From assembly GCA_025928155.1 (NCBI GenBank), contig JAICKC010000004.1, positions 1-64,000 of the forward strand: a stretch of DNA of 64,000 nt, written 5' to 3'. How positions within the stretch are numbered: the first letter of the stretch is position 1; each line of letters opens with the position of its first letter. The notes under the pieces were generated by a model, which made no database searches, had not been told where the DNA came from, and saw only the letters and a program-made list of their open reading frames with translations. Of the stretch, positions 16,761 through 24,176 are shown piece after piece. The DNA is from Candidatus Saccharimonadota bacterium (GTDB taxonomy: Bacteria; Patescibacteriota; Saccharimonadia; Saccharimonadales; UBA4665). Both the position numbers and the translations under genes were made by a program.

Positions 16761-16864
16761 TGAACATCCGTATTGAGATGGAACCGAATAATACCTTCGG
16801 TCGGAAAATATTCTACGAAGGCTCGCTCAACCTTGATGATCTCAGGGTAGGTTCTTGCTGTTAG
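16760..16864 (+). pseudogene. Remnant of a PLD-like gene
   Basis: A 34-codon frame beginning GTG and overlapping the preceding stop. It contains GRKIFYEGSLNLDDL, which closely matches DRKILYEGSLNILSQ of the PLD-like protein at 33756-34238; the DNA is also alike (TCTACGAAGGCTCGCTCAAC). The His-x-Lys catalytic part is missing. It is a short fragment left by duplication or recombination. Confidence 0.6.
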
Positions 16865-17002
16865 ACGATCGATAATGCTGTTCTAACCCTTTTCTTGCCA
16901 CGGGTTAAGGTGTCTACTGGCAATCCGTCCCTATCTTTTGTGTTGCAGGTAACGAATGTACGCTCAAATCGTGCTGCTGTGGTGGCAGTCTGGCTATCAA
17001 AG

Positions 17003-17689
17003 TTAAGGTAAAGCCTTGCATGCAACTATCGACATAAGCTGCCACTGGCCGTGTGCGGGTAGTTTCTGGGTGGTGTAGTTGTATGAGCCGTAGCCCTTGT
17101 CGTACGTCATTGTGCCTTTAACGGTATTGTTTGTGTAAGAGTTGATGGTTAGGTGGTAGTTCGTACCAGCTGGTATATCTGCAATGGCACCGCCCTCCAC
17201 CTCTTCAAAAGTAGAGAATTTTTGTCCCTTAAACTCCGTAAAGCTGTCGTCGCGTTTGACTGCGTCGGTAGCGCTGCTAACATTTGCCAAACAGGCAGTT
17301 TTCTTGCCTTTAGACAGCTCGCGGACCTGTTTAAGCCATGTGCCTGGCTGGATGGGTTGTGCCACGGTGGTAGGATGATTATTGAGCAGGATGGCTGTTG
17401 CGATGATACTGATGCTAACCAAGCTTACGCCAATAACAACTTTTGGCCTGTTTGCTTTTATATTCATGACTACCTCTTGTACACGTTCCGTTAGTATGCC
17501 CGCCACTGTCTCGGCGTATATTTTGTATGTAAAGCTGCGCGTATTTTTGCCATTCTGGTCGAGTTCCCTGCACATGTCGGCAAACATTTGATGCATGGGT
17601 TCCGCAAATCGCTGCCGGTACGATTTGGGGTAAAACCGCAGCAGTTTTGCGTAGGTGGCCTCGTAGCGCTTGATATTACCCCGCGCCAT
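17003..17689 (-). CDS. Membrane protein co-transcribed with PadR regulator
   Basis: A 228-aa protein. The N-terminal ~60 residues (YAKLLRFYPKSYRQRFAEPM HQMF-type segment) match the prefix found on proteins encoded next to PadR regulators. One membrane helix follows (VVIGVSLVSISIIATAILL, ~85-104), then a ~120-residue outer domain rich in Thr, Tyr and Gly. It starts 3 bp after the PadR stop codon. It is the probable effector controlled by PadR, perhaps an envelope-stress or permease-like component that has lost its transport part; function is not known. Confidence 0.65.
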   Translation of the reverse strand: MARGNIKRYEATYAKLLRFYPKSYRQRFAEPMHQMFADMCRELDQNGKNTRSFTYKIYAETVAGILTERVQEVVMNIKANRPKVVIGVSLVSISIIATAILLNNHPTTVAQPIQPGTWLKQVRELSKGKKTACLANVSSATDAVKRDDSFTEFKGQKFSTFEEVEGGAIADIPAGTNYHLTINSYTNNTVKGTMTYDKGYGSYNYTTQKLPAHGQWQLMSIVACKALP

Positions 17690-17691
17690 GG

Positions 17692-18039
17692 CTAGGTTGT
17701 CACACCAGATGCAGGGCGTTTAGTGAGAGATACGACACGCCGGTAACGTTCTAATTCGGCTTCTAGGGCTTGCTTGCCCGCTCCGGTAATTTTGTAATAA
17801 ATGCGCCTCTGATCGTCCATATCTGGGTCGATTTTTTTCTCACTTTCGGCCACCAAGCCAGCTTCAAGCATGCGCTTGAGTGAGCCGTACAAGGTACCGG
17901 GACCCATGGAAACTTTACTTTCCGAGTCTGCCTCAACCTGTTTCATAATGGCGTAGCCATGCTTTTCGCTATCTGCCAGCGCCATCAATATGTAGAGGAC
18001 TGCTGGGGTGAGCGGTGTATAGGCTTTACTATTGGACAT
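17692..18039 (-). CDS. PadR-family transcriptional regulator
   Basis: A 115-aa winged-helix repressor. Diagnostic stretches are VLYILMALADSEKHGYAIMK (helix 1-2), GPGTLYGSLKRMLEAGLV (recognition helix) and RRIYYKITGAGKQALEAEL (wing and C-terminal dimerisation helix). PadR proteins repress neighbouring membrane or efflux genes and release DNA on binding small molecules. A perfect 19-bp palindrome at 18050-18068 overlaps its promoter, suggesting autorepression of this two-gene operon. Confidence 0.93.
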   Translation of the reverse strand: MSNSKAYTPLTPAVLYILMALADSEKHGYAIMKQVEADSESKVSMGPGTLYGSLKRMLEAGLVAESEKKIDPDMDDQRRIYYKITGAGKQALEAELERYRRVVSLTKRPASGVTT

Positions 18040-18049
18040 GTATTGATAC

Positions 18050-18068
18050 TATATCCGCGGCGGATATA
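18050..18068. promoter_or_regulatory. Palindromic operator of the PadR operon
   Basis: TATATCCGCGGCGGATATA, a perfect 9+1+9 palindrome 11 bp upstream of the PadR start codon. Its position and symmetry are typical of a PadR autoregulatory site. Confidence 0.75.
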
Positions 18069-18238
18069 TGTCAAATAAATATAAGCACCCTAATGTATGT
18101 CCTTGAAACCCATCAGCCAATCTTAGTACAAGCAGAAGACACTCTATCGTGCTGGTCGCTGGCCCAGACCAACCTGAGAGTCAAATAACCACCTTCGAGG
18201 CAGCTTTTATTTGGCTCAACTTGCTGGCCACGAACTTT

Positions 18239-18985
18239 TTAGCGATACTCGGGATTCTCGCTTTTGGCGTTGGAAACATGCCCCCAACCATCGGTAGTGT
18301 TGCCGATAGCAGGAATGCCGTCGTTATCTTTAAGAAGGCGGGCAGTATGCATCAAATTCCAGGCCATGAATGTTGTGTTTCGATTGGTGAAATCGTTGGC
18401 GAAACCAAGGGGTATGTGACCATCGCCAATTGGTTTTCCATTCCACTCAGTGTCACCATAGCTTGGACCGGGCCCGGCTTCGCCGATCCAGCCGCAGTCT
18501 GCTTGCGGCGGAACCATATAGCCGATGTGCTGCATAGCGTATAGTATGTCCATTGCACAGTGTTTAATGCCATCTTCGTTCCCTGTAATAACGCAACCCG
18601 CAGTCTTACCGTAGTATAGATACTGCCCTTTACTGTTGCGGTCGCCGCTATAAGCGTACATTCGCTCAATGACCTGAGTAGCAACGCTCGATTTCACCCC
18701 AAGCCATATTGGCGTACCGATCACTAATATGTCGGCGGCCATAATCTGTTTCTGGATAGCGGGCCACTCATCCTTTTGATTTTCCTCGGCACCATCTTTA
18801 ATCATGCCAAAGGCAATAATGTGATCGAGTGCGTATACCTGTTCAACCTTAACACCCTCAGCCTCCATGATATGGACTGCCTTGTCCATTAGTAGTTGCG
18901 TATGTGACTTTGTCTTATCTTTTTTAATCGAACAGTTAATAAACAGTGCTCGCAAATCGTCAAAATGGTGTTGCAGCTGGTCCAT
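18239..18985 (-). CDS. Flavodoxin-like NAD(P)H-dependent FMN reductase family protein
   Basis: A 248-aa alpha/beta flavoprotein. The first strand and phosphate loop read ALFINCSIKKDKTKSHTQ, the middle ADILVIGTPIWLGVKSSVAT holds the flavin-contacting GTPIWxG turn, and GKTAGCVITGNEDGIKHCAM holds the third flavin loop. This is the NADPH-dependent FMN reductase/flavodoxin family; electron acceptor unknown. It is the first module of the accessory region, with boundary repeat B upstream of it. Confidence 0.85.
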   Translation of the reverse strand: MDQLQHHFDDLRALFINCSIKKDKTKSHTQLLMDKAVHIMEAEGVKVEQVYALDHIIAFGMIKDGAEENQKDEWPAIQKQIMAADILVIGTPIWLGVKSSVATQVIERMYAYSGDRNSKGQYLYYGKTAGCVITGNEDGIKHCAMDILYAMQHIGYMVPPQADCGWIGEAGPGPSYGDTEWNGKPIGDGHIPLGFANDFTNRNTTFMAWNLMHTARLLKDNDGIPAIGNTTDGWGHVSNAKSENPEYR

Positions 18986-19050
18986 ATGTCTCCTGTCCCT
19001 TAGGTATCTAATTTCAGTATACAGCTAATGGGGTGCCGTATCGCCGCAGC

Positions 19051-19119
19051 AAAAAAATCCAGCAGCCTGAATGCTTGCTGGAGCTTTACTCAAACTTGTA
19101 CTGCAGTTAGCCTTGGCTC
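19051..19119. repeat. Composite boundary repeat, copy B (CCAG-type hairpin)
   Basis: A7 then TCCAGCAGC...GCTTGCTGGA, then CTTGTACTGCAGTTAG and the core CCTTGGCTC. It serves as a minus-strand terminator after the COG4705-like gene. Its tail (CCTCTAGTG...) differs from the other copies. Confidence 0.75.
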
Positions 19120-19163
19120 CCTCTAGTGTTGGAAGTTAGAACCAACCTAGTACTTGGCTCTAT

Positions 19164-19937
19164 CTAATTGGTGCTTTGGTCGGTGTTGCTCTCCAGCCGT
19201 CTTTCCCGCCTATTAAATGTCATGTATGCAATACATAGGAGTATAAATACGGTCAAGGCAATGCTGACAGTTCCATCCCCGTAACCCAATCCATTTGGAG
19301 CCGGCTTCCCAATCCAGTCGGCGAACGAAGCTCCGACGGGTCGTGTGATTATGTAAGCAAACCAGAAAGTAAATATCTCATTCATTCCGAAACGGCGACC
19401 TGCAACTGGAATAAGAATCAAGCCGGTGAAAAATATGCCAGAGCTAAGATAGCCAAGTCCCAGGCTAATAGCCATCCAATCACCGACTGCTGTGCCGAGT
19501 GCAAAGGTCGTAACAACACTTAACCAGTAAAACAGCTCGCGCGCGCGGCTATTAATAGTATGAATGGAGAGGCTGCGCCCAAATTTTTGCCAAAAATAGA
19601 ATATCAGTGCTAAAGATGCTGCAAAGAATGCGGTTGTGGCAACATACGGCACGCCGAACTGTTTATGCAAAACGTCAGCAGCCATAGTGCCAAATACTGC
19701 TACCATCGCAACCGTAAGCCAATAAACCCAAGGTATGTAACGCTTGGCCCTAAGTTGAAGCCACAAGCTAAAAACAAAGACGCCAAAGCCAATCACTACT
19801 GCCACGTAAGGGTTGATAGTATTTGCTAAGAAGTCAGATGCTGCCTCTCCCATCGCAGTAGTACATAATTTAGTAACCCAAAATATTGCGGTTATTTCAG
19901 GAACTTTACGTAGCAGATACTTTTTGTTCTGAATCAT
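19164..19937 (-). CDS. COG4705-like polytopic membrane protein
   Basis: About 257 aa and seven or eight hydrophobic segments with an internal duplication: KVPEITAIFWVTKLCTTAMG then EAASDF in the first half, and WLSVVTTFALGTAVGDWMA in the second. A third acidic motif (GASFADWIG) appears later. This matches the uncharacterised COG4705 'membrane-anchored protein' family; the repeated G-E/D-xx-(S/D) motifs inside membranes hint at metal or ion binding, which is inference. The ATG at 19935-19937 fits the family N-terminus; a GTG at 19983-19985 would add 16 residues. Confidence 0.75.
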   Translation of the reverse strand: MIQNKKYLLRKVPEITAIFWVTKLCTTAMGEAASDFLANTINPYVAVVIGFGVFVFSLWLQLRAKRYIPWVYWLTVAMVAVFGTMAADVLHKQFGVPYVATTAFFAASLALIFYFWQKFGRSLSIHTINSRARELFYWLSVVTTFALGTAVGDWMAISLGLGYLSSGIFFTGLILIPVAGRRFGMNEIFTFWFAYIITRPVGASFADWIGKPAPNGLGYGDGTVSIALTVFILLCIAYMTFNRRERRLESNTDQSTN

Positions 19938-20150
19938 CCCTTTATTATAAACAGTCGGAATTCTAGCCTTGTCTACTATGCCCACCCAAAATAAAAAACA
20001 GAAGCAAATACCTCTGTTAATCTTCGTTATAACTTTGGCTCACCATGCCGGGCTTGGACTCTTTACTCTCGGCGCCTAGGAGCCTAGGCAACGCTTAACA
20101 AAAAGGCAGGAGATCTCATACTAGCTTTTATTGATAAATGAGTTAGTATA

Positions 20151-21038
20151 TTGGCTGTGTCAGTTCATGAAGTCCTGCCCACCTTAGACTCTCTCGTTAG
20201 CCCGGCTCCGGCTGATGTTGTTGCTTCCACTAATCTAAGGATTGACGCGGTGTCCATGCCGGATATGGTTTGGATGGCCCCTTTCTTACCTGCTCAGACT
20301 TATAGCGGCTACGATGACTCTAATGCTGAATCCCCAACCATAATACCCGATATAAGTGCGGGGCGGTGGGTTGGTAGGGCGGCATTGCGGCCATTCTTTG
20401 CCGATGAGGCGACGCCGGCTGCAAGAGTTGCGGAAGTGGTACGGATGCCCGACCAGCTCACGAGGGCTTTGGGGGAGTGCCTTTTGCAAGGTACATTCGG
20501 GGATGATGGCATAGGCAATGGTGATACGAGTGAAATGCGGAAGATCATTTCAGATATGGGTGGTGAGTTCAATCGAATAACGCTGTCGCAGCCCGGCGAG
20601 AAAACCACCACGGTAATCCCGCTGGCTAGTGGCGCTCCTGGCGCAGGAAAAAAGTCGGGCGCGCATATTGATGGGCGATGGCGAGGCGCCCATGATAAGG
20701 CGCTGGGGGAATGGCGCTTGACCAGTCCCCGTCGGCTTATAGGTAATGGCGGACCAGGCATGCGTATGACTTTCTTCTGTCCAATTGATGTGCTTACGAT
20801 AGCCTCGGTGGCTGGTGTTTCAGAAGATATTCCGCACGCATACCTTGCATTTAGAGAGTATCACCGTAAGTACCCAGGTAGCATGTATTGTGTAGGCATA
20901 CCGGTACGGCCGGGTTATGCCCTTGTGGCGCCTACCGAGCTCTGTCTTCATGACGGTTCAACCTTTTTTGCCAGTGAGCCTTCTGTCTCTATCCAGGCGC
21001 ACGGCGAATGGGGTCGTGGCGCGACTCCTATAGTTTAA
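20151..21038 (+). CDS. Hypothetical protein, 295 aa (possible 2-oxoglutarate/Fe(II) dioxygenase-like fold)
   Basis: Not confidently recognised. The start is TTG at 20151 or GTG at 20157, close to a TAGTATATT promoter-like sequence, so the mRNA may be leaderless. The C-terminal half contains GAHIDGRWRG and, about 110 residues later, GYALVAPTELCLHDGS. This HxD...H spacing is reminiscent of Fe(II)/2-oxoglutarate oxygenases, but the rest is not diagnostic. No membrane segment or signal peptide. It is one of few plus-strand genes in the accessory region, flanked by repeats B and C. Confidence 0.5.
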   Translation: MAVSVHEVLPTLDSLVSPAPADVVASTNLRIDAVSMPDMVWMAPFLPAQTYSGYDDSNAESPTIIPDISAGRWVGRAALRPFFADEATPAARVAEVVRMPDQLTRALGECLLQGTFGDDGIGNGDTSEMRKIISDMGGEFNRITLSQPGEKTTTVIPLASGAPGAGKKSGAHIDGRWRGAHDKALGEWRLTSPRRLIGNGGPGMRMTFFCPIDVLTIASVAGVSEDIPHAYLAFREYHRKYPGSMYCVGIPVRPGYALVAPTELCLHDGSTFFASEPSVSIQAHGEWGRGATPIV

Positions 21039-21127
21039 TTTTTTATGTGGTAATACTTGCAGTAGAACTCACGCTTGCGCGTTCATCCTTGTTAGGCTAG
21101 ACAAGTTTTCATGACTTAAGGCAAAAC

Positions 21128-21173
21128 AAAAAGACTTCGATGAAGTCTTTCGTTGCGCTTATGCTTGGCTCAG
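21128..21173. repeat. Composite boundary repeat, copy C (GACTTC-type hairpin)
   Basis: AAAAAGACTTCGATGAAGTC hairpin, then GCGCTTATGCTTGGCTC core and an AGCTGGCCGGTCTTGAATC tail resembling an antisense tRNA T-arm. On the minus strand it is an intrinsic terminator after the kinase gene. Confidence 0.75.
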
Positions 21174-21194
21174 CTGGCCGGTCTTGAATCTTCA

Positions 21195-21710
21195 TCAAGA
21201 TACTAATACCGGCATGCCAGTCGTTTCTATGATCAACTGGCATGCCTGCTCTGGGCTAGCTACCTCGGGAATAATACATTCATCCGGATATTCAGCCGGA
21301 CCTGTTCGCGAGTAGAGTTCCTTCATTCTCTCTATAGTGAGCTGCGAACCCTTTTGTCGTGTGCTATGTCGTCGAAGTGTTTCATCAAAACTTATGTCGA
21401 AATAAAAGAAATAATTCTCTGTATGATGATGTCCAAGCAGCTCATCAAAATATGCTTTGTATTTACCCATGCCTAGAAAGCCTTCGACGATAACATCGTA
21501 GTCATGATCTAGTGCGGCTTGAATGCCTGCGAACATTACGTACCTTGGGGCTTCAAGGTCGCTATGTAAATTATTGAACATAGTATGACGATAATAATCC
21601 TGATCAATCAGGGCAGTTTTATTTGTAACGCGGCCATGTAGCAATTTTGCTACTGTGCTCTTACCGGCGCCGGAGGGACCGCGTAAGACGACGAGTTTAC
21701 CGTCTAACAT
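21195..21710 (-). CDS. P-loop kinase (AAA/zeta-toxin-like small-molecule kinase)
   Basis: A 171-aa single-domain kinase. Walker A is LRGPSGAGKSTVAK at residues 9-22; a DQDYYRHTMF segment provides the acidic substrate-side residues; VIVEGFLGMGKY is the Walker-B-like strand; and RRHSTRQKGSQLT is a plausible lid with arginines. This fits small nucleotide or sugar kinases and zeta-like kinases; the substrate is unknown. It stands alone between repeats C and D. Confidence 0.78.
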   Translation of the reverse strand: MLDGKLVVLRGPSGAGKSTVAKLLHGRVTNKTALIDQDYYRHTMFNNLHSDLEAPRYVMFAGIQAALDHDYDVIVEGFLGMGKYKAYFDELLGHHHTENYFFYFDISFDETLRRHSTRQKGSQLTIERMKELYSRTGPAEYPDECIIPEVASPEQACQLIIETTGMPVLVS

Positions 21711-21728
21711 ACACTAATCATAGCAAAG

Positions 21729-21794
21729 AAAAATCCAGTAGCGTGAATGCTTGCTGGATTTAACTTCAACTTTGTGCGGCACCTAATCTGGCTC
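21729..21794. repeat. Composite boundary repeat, copy D (CCAG-type hairpin, ACCGCAG-type tail)
   Basis: AAAAATCCAGTAGC...GCTTGCTGGATT, then ACTTTGTGCGGCACCTAATC (with a GTG/CAC mini-stem) and the core TGGCTC. The tail ACCGCAGTAGAGG...AGTTATAATCG recurs at 29264 after a different hairpin. Confidence 0.8.
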
Positions 21795-21874
21795 ACCGCA
21801 GTAGAGGAAGTTATAATCGCGATAAAGCTAGACTTTGCCCATTAAGGTGCGTCGCTTCCCTGTCCTCCAGAAAG

Positions 21875-23212
21875 CTAGTCCCTCGTAGAGAGGACTTCGA
21901 TCGGACGCTTACGGGCAAGCAGTATGCTAGGCACAACGAGCCCCATGGCAACGATAGCAACCGTCAGAGTGATCCCTCCAACGATTACGTTCAGTGGAAG
22001 GTACGGTATCCATGCCCCGAACTCCTTGTGGATCATAGGAAACACCGTAAGGCACGCAATTATCGACCCTATTACAACTCCAAAAAGTGCAATGATTAGA
22101 GACTGCACCCAGAAGATAGTCGTGATTTGTCGCCGACTGCCGCCAGCCAGCTGGATGATGGCCAAGTTGCGCCGCCGAGCTATGCTGAGCGTTATGAGGC
22201 AGTTAAGGGCCGCTATAGCCGCAAACAGTACACAGATAAACGTACCGGAATAGGTAGTAAAGGCATCTTCGGATGTCGTACCTTGTCCGAAGTGGGCGCT
22301 GGTGGCAATAGTTGTGATCTGTACGCCCGTAAAAGCGATAGCCAGTACCAACGGAATGATTGCTCCTGACAAAGACCGCGTTATGGTCGTAAGATCATCC
22401 ACTGCTAGACGCAAAGTGTTTGACAAGCGTAGGCGTCTTGCATTTTCGGTTAGTACATGGAGTAGGTAGGGTGTGAGCATGCCTATGCCAATGGACTCAG
22501 CGAAGATAATCGTAATCGCAGCATCCCCCGCGTTAGCCGGGTCGAGCTGCGATATTATGCCAGATGCAATTATTCCACCCACTACCATTATGGCGCCTAC
22601 GACCAGACGAAGACGGCTAATCGGTCGGTTGCCGATTTGCGAATCCACCAGAGCCGTATTCGCTGGCCTGCGAGATGTACGCAAAACGCCTAAGAACGTA
22701 CCGACAAGTGCCGTTGATAACGCAATAGCAAGGGATATGAAGAGAGCGGCTAGCCCGGCCGAAAAGTGAGTATTCCCGGGTATGCCTGCATGGGATTTCA
22801 GTAGCGACAACCAAAACGCCCCGGCAGGAATTGCTAGAAAATAGCCAAGTGCAACAGACGGTATTGTTACGATTCCGGCCTGCCATACCATGCAGCGTCG
22901 GACCTGACCGGGCGTTGCGCCTATTGAGCGTAAAAGAGCGATGTCGCGCATTTGCTGGATCATGGCAATATGCATGGTCACGGCTATAACCGCGATTAGC
23001 ATGTATATTGTCGTGCCGAGGAAAACTTCAGCCGAGTCAAGGACATCTTCTATCGGCCCTATACGCTGGGCGACCGGTACGGCATGGTTTATAGATGCGG
23101 AGACCATAATCATCGCCGAAATAATGCAAGCTCCCAGCATCTGCGTAAATGCCGGTCCCAGCAACGACCCTCGGTGTCGTCTCAATGCTTGCCTAGTAAT
23201 ACCGCTGAACAT
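21875..23212 (-). CDS. FtsX/MacB-type ABC transporter permease
   Basis: A 445-aa membrane protein with two FtsX-like blocks. Block one has YMLIAVIAVTMHIAMIQQMR then DIALLRSIGATPGQVRR, the coupling helix of the family. Block two has RRRNLAIIQLAGGSRRQI and closing helices ending LLARKRPIEVLSTRD. It is a full-length permease with eight or so helices. Such permeases with a LolD-like ATPase move lipoproteins, peptides or antimicrobials or act as mechanotransducers. It begins 4 bp after its ATPase gene on the minus strand. Confidence 0.88.
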   Translation of the reverse strand: MFSGITRQALRRHRGSLLGPAFTQMLGACIISAMIMVSASINHAVPVAQRIGPIEDVLDSAEVFLGTTIYMLIAVIAVTMHIAMIQQMRDIALLRSIGATPGQVRRCMVWQAGIVTIPSVALGYFLAIPAGAFWLSLLKSHAGIPGNTHFSAGLAALFISLAIALSTALVGTFLGVLRTSRRPANTALVDSQIGNRPISRLRLVVGAIMVVGGIIASGIISQLDPANAGDAAITIIFAESIGIGMLTPYLLHVLTENARRLRLSNTLRLAVDDLTTITRSLSGAIIPLVLAIAFTGVQITTIATSAHFGQGTTSEDAFTTYSGTFICVLFAAIAALNCLITLSIARRRNLAIIQLAGGSRRQITTIFWVQSLIIALFGVVIGSIIACLTVFPMIHKEFGAWIPYLPLNVIVGGITLTVAIVAMGLVVPSILLARKRPIEVLSTRD

Positions 23213-23215
23213 TTT

Positions 23216-23971
23216 TTAGTCTTCGCCCTGTGACGCCTGAGCCAAAAGTTGTGTGATGGCTCCCGTGTCGGGCATTGGGCGGTCGTCCACAATTTTACCT
23301 GCGTGAAGCAATACCAACCGATCGGCAATCGCAGCCGCTTTAGGGTCGTGGGTCACCATGACGACAGTACATTTATCTTTGTCAGCAGCTTGTCGTAACA
23401 GTGTAAGAATATGTGCGCCCGTAGTCGGGTCGAGTGCGCCAGTCGGCTCATCTGCAAAAATAATCGCTGGCTTAGTAATAAGTGCTCGTGCAATTGCTGC
23501 GCGCTGCCGTTGGCCCCCAGACAATCCTGCAACGGCACGGTTTGCGAATTCGCCGAGCCCAACGGCATCAAGCACCTCGGCCAGGTTTCGGCCCCCTGAT
23601 TCACCGAGACGTAGTGGCAGAAGTACATTTTGCTCGACAGTCAATTCGGATAAAAGGTTATACGACTGGAAAACAAAACCGACATTTTTACGCCGAAAGT
23701 GGCTGAGTTTGCGCTCGCTCATATGCACAATATCCTGGCCAAGTAGGCTAATCGCGCCAGTGTCCGGATTTTCCAGCCCCGCCGCACAGTTGAGCAATGT
23801 ACTCTTGCCCGACCCTGTCGCACCCATAACTGCTACAAAAGTCCCTCGCTGCAATTTCAGGCTTACCCCATCCAACGCCACCATGCGCTGACCGCCTTCG
23901 AAAAACGTGCGGTGCAGGTCTTTCAGGACAATAGTTGTCGCTTCTTGACTGGTTGTTTGTGTTGCTTGCAT
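23216..23971 (-). CDS. ABC transporter ATPase (LolD/MacB family)
   Basis: A 251-aa ATPase. Walker A is GATGSGKSTLLN, Q-loop VFQSYNLLSELTVEQNV, signature LSGGQRQRAAIARAL, Walker B IIFADEPTGALDP, H-loop VMVTHDP; all key residues are intact. Sequence style (RTFFEGGQRMVALDGVSL, YNLLSELT) is that of LolD/MacB ATPases that pair with FtsX-like permeases, here the adjacent downstream gene. Start chosen at ATG 23969-23971 with AAGG upstream. The pair stands between repeats D and E. Confidence 0.92.
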   Translation of the reverse strand: MQATQTTSQEATTIVLKDLHRTFFEGGQRMVALDGVSLKLQRGTFVAVMGATGSGKSTLLNCAAGLENPDTGAISLLGQDIVHMSERKLSHFRRKNVGFVFQSYNLLSELTVEQNVLLPLRLGESGGRNLAEVLDAVGLGEFANRAVAGLSGGQRQRAAIARALITKPAIIFADEPTGALDPTTGAHILTLLRQAADKDKCTVVMVTHDPKAAAIADRLVLLHAGKIVDDRPMPDTGAITQLLAQASQGED

Positions 23972-24071
23972 GCCTTGCTCTAGGGTTACTTCTGAGATAT
24001 ATCGTATCACGTAGTAGACGTGCCACGCAGCGTCGGCTACTTATACAGCAAGCACCTAGTTTCAACTCTAG

Positions 24072-24134
24072 TTTGGGTATACAAAAAGTCAGAACTGAAT
24101 TAACAATTCTGACTTCATCTATTTTGCCTTGGCT
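24072..24134. repeat. Composite boundary repeat, copy E (AGTCAGAA-type hairpin)
   Basis: TTGGGTATACAAAAAGTCAG, hairpin AGTCAGAAYTG...CAATTCTGACT, then CTTCATCTA and core TTGGCTG. It is nearly the same as copy J (29852) from TTGGGTATAC to TTCATCTA, but the tail differs. On the minus strand the hairpin is followed by TTTTTG. Confidence 0.75.
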
Positions 24135-24176
24135 GGACGGTAGATCTAGATCATCCACCGACTATCCACGAGAGAG

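Noticed and set aside
18149-18544. Plus-strand 131-aa frame with a hydrophobic stretch
   Set aside because: Antisense shadow of the flavodoxin-like gene, which has clear motifs on the other strand.
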